Below, in pieces: positions 21,945-23,314 of a stretch of 23,314 bases of DNA. The stretch is from assembly GCA_023426375.1 (NCBI GenBank), contig JAFAAV010000043.1, positions 1 through 23,314 on the forward strand, in the 5' to 3' direction. This DNA comes from Actinomycetes bacterium. Lineage in GTDB: Bacteria; Actinomycetota; Actinomycetes; Actinomycetales; Micrococcaceae. Position numbers and translations under genes: made by a program. The first letter of the stretch is position 1; every line of letters starts with the position of its first letter. The notes under the pieces are model-generated. The model was given only the letters and a program-made list of their open reading frames with translations. It was not told the origin of the DNA and made no database searches.

Positions 21945-22703
21945 CTAAATAGGCCGATTATTCGTGTGGATGTAACGTCGCACGGCCCCGCGCAGGGCAC
22001 GTTCCGCGTCCAGGCCCTCCGCCGACGCCGCCCGTACCTGTTCCAGCAGCCGGTCACCGAATTCGGCTTCGGCGCGTTCCAGGGCCGCGGTGTCCTCGGT
22101 CTCCGACGGTTCCGGCGTACTTTCGACGCCGTGCCTGCGAGCCTTCGACAAGGCCTTCTCCGCGAGCGCGAGCGCCGGGAGTGCGGGCGGAATACCGTCG
22201 AACACGTTGGTGCGGTGCGGCTTCTCCGAGCGCTTGACGGCGTCCCACCGGGCGGAGAGTTCTTCGTTGCTGGCGCCGGGTCGATCGTCCGTCGTGGCGG
22301 GGATCGCTCCGTCCGCATCCCGTTCGCGGAACACCAACGGGTGCCTGCGCACGAGTTTGTCGGTCACGGAGGTGATGATGTCGGTGACGTCGAAGGCTTC
22401 GTTGTCGTCGTGTTCCTGGCCGATGCGGGCGTGGAAGACGACCTGCAACAGGATGTCGCCGAGTTCTTCGACGAGTTCGGCCCGGGCTTTCGTCGCGCCC
22501 TCCCCATCGTCGCTCGGGGACTCGACCGCCTCGACCACTTCGTAGGCTTCCTCGACCAGATAGCGCAGCAACGATTGGTGGGTCTGGGCGCCGTCCCATT
22601 CGCAACCGCCCGGCGAGCGAAGGCGATTCATCACGCTCACGAGTTCTTCGAACCGCTCCCCCGTACCTTCCGGGACGGCCGGTGTGACGTCTCGAGGACT
22701 CAC
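21945..22703 (-). CDS. mazG: MazG family nucleoside triphosphate pyrophosphohydrolase
   Basis: A 252-residue house-cleaning enzyme that hydrolyses (d)NTPs, including abnormal ones, to monophosphates and pyrophosphate. The N-terminal domain carries the metal motif E51-E52-x-x-E55 (LVEEAYEVVEAV) and E79-E80-x-x-D83 (VEELGDILLQVVFHA), preceded by CEWDGAQTHQSL, close to the usual CPWD-QTH. A variable acidic linker and a less conserved C-terminal half follow. The GTG at 22703 has GAGGAGG seven bases upstream and overlaps the stop of the adenosine deaminase gene (GTGA), so translation is coupled. Its position ahead of eno is typical of Micrococcales. Confidence 0.93.
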   Translation of the reverse strand: MSPRDVTPAVPEGTGERFEELVSVMNRLRSPGGCEWDGAQTHQSLLRYLVEEAYEVVEAVESPSDDGEGATKARAELVEELGDILLQVVFHARIGQEHDDNEAFDVTDIITSVTDKLVRRHPLVFRERDADGAIPATTDDRPGASNEELSARWDAVKRSEKPHRTNVFDGIPPALPALALAEKALSKARRHGVESTPEPSETEDTAALERAEAEFGDRLLEQVRAASAEGLDAERALRGAVRRYIHTNNRPI

Positions 22704-23314
22704 GCGGAAGCCTCCTCAATACGCCCTGCCAGCCAGTCCTGGTAAGCACGAGGCACGAATGCCGCACGCGCCGCATTGTGCTGGATCTCCGCCAACTCGC
22801 GGTTGGACCAGCCGGCCTCCGAGAGCAAGAGAGACATTTCGTGGGACACGGACGTTGCGCTCATCAGCCGGTTGTCCGGGGACAGCGTGACCGTGAAGCC
22901 CGCCCGGTGCAACTGCGTGATCGGGTGTTCCTTGATGGACTCACCCCAGTGACTGATTGCACCGGTCTGCAGGTTGGAGCACGGGCACACTTCCAGGGCG
23001 ATGCGACGGTCCCGCACCCACCGGGACAACGGCCCGGTGGCCTCCGGGTCGTTCTCGAGCAGGCGCACACCGTGGCCGATGCGCAGGGCGCGGCCGGAGA
23101 CCAGAGCGTCCTGAATGGACTCCGGACCGTCCGCCTCACCGGCGTGTAATGTCACGGGCACGACGTTTTCGGCCAGCAGGTCCAGTGCTTGCCGGTGACC
23201 CGACGCGGGGAATCCCTTCTCGGGTCCGGCCAGGTCGAATGCGACCACCGAGCCGGGCGCGGGCTCGCCGGGAACGTCCCCGTGCGACGTCGTCCTGGCC
23301 GCCGAACGCACGCG
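22700..23314 (-). CDS. add: Adenosine deaminase, C-terminal part (cut by window edge)
   Basis: About 204 residues of a zinc-dependent amidohydrolase converting adenosine and deoxyadenosine to inosines in purine salvage. The frame runs open through the window end, so the start and the N-terminal metal HxH motif lie outside. Visible are VVAFDLAGPE, THE metal and base motif HAGE, RIGHGVRL with a catalytic His, LEVCPCSNLQTGA and the zinc-binding Asp region LSPDNRLMS. SPDN here stands where many bacterial enzymes have SLNTDDP or NTDNR. Nucleoside specificity could include related 6-aminopurines. It ends four bases into mazG and has a normal C-terminus. Confidence 0.9.
   Translation of the reverse strand, partial: RVRSAARTTSHGDVPGEPAPGSVVAFDLAGPEKGFPASGHRQALDLLAENVVPVTLHAGEADGPESIQDALVSGRALRIGHGVRLLENDPEATGPLSRWVRDRRIALEVCPCSNLQTGAISHWGESIKEHPITQLHRAGFTVTLSPDNRLMSATSVSHEMSLLLSEAGWSNRELAEIQHNAARAAFVPRAYQDWLAGRIEEASA

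Noticed and set aside
21869..22318. An N-terminal extension of enolase
   Set aside because: The extension overlaps mazG, is Arg/Pro-rich shadow sequence, and the ATG at 21868 has an excellent ribosome-binding site.

Overview
The window looks like the chromosome of a high-GC actinobacterium, most likely Micrococcaceae (Kocuria/Arthrobacter/Rothia-like). The evidence is strong G/C third-position bias, mazG-eno-septum initiator-DUF501-ppx gene content in the usual order, a mycosin-like S8 protease next to a type II NADH dehydrogenase, and long GC hairpins lacking U-tracts as terminators. The genus is an inference; no marker gene settles it.

Layout, left to right. (1) 91-894 (-) is a Bax-inhibitor-1/YccA membrane protein, divergent from (2) a five-gene acyl-CoA catabolic operon at 1118-6860 (+): HSD10-like SDR, FadA5-like thiolase, AMP-forming acyl-CoA ligase, glutaryl-CoA-dehydrogenase-like acyl-CoA dehydrogenase and a crotonase. 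On paper this resembles a beta-oxidation set. However, the dehydrogenase appears to lack the arginine that holds glutaryl-CoA, and the crotonase lacks both hydratase glutamates, so its real substrate and its hydration step are open. (3) 6918-12072 (+) looks like an accessory block: a TetR regulator, a DHA2-type MFS exporter translationally coupled to an NmrA-type NAD(P)-binding protein, and a two-domain GMC oxidoreductase. Two 16-bp operators of the same design (TAGTGA-N4-TCACTA) lie before tetR and before the exporter, giving a self-contained autoregulated circuit. The block ends at the 3' end of a tRNA gene.

(4) 12139-16157 (-) carries an unusual tRNA-Leu(UAA) with a short class I variable loop, then, reading leftward, ppx/gppA phosphatase -> secreted membrane-anchored S8 protease -> ndh with a clear terminator. 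(5) 16327-19050 (+) is a P2-like cation ATPase lying against the direction of its neighbours, between DUF501 and ppx. (6) 19172-23314 (-) is the housekeeping run add (partial) -> mazG -> eno -> septum initiator (FtsB/DivIC family) -> DUF501.

Every gap between genes is shorter than 300 bases. The larger ones (895-1117, 16158-16326, 20398-20584) hold promoters, inverted repeats and terminators, but no further gene I could support. No IS element, integrase, CRISPR array or rRNA was seen.
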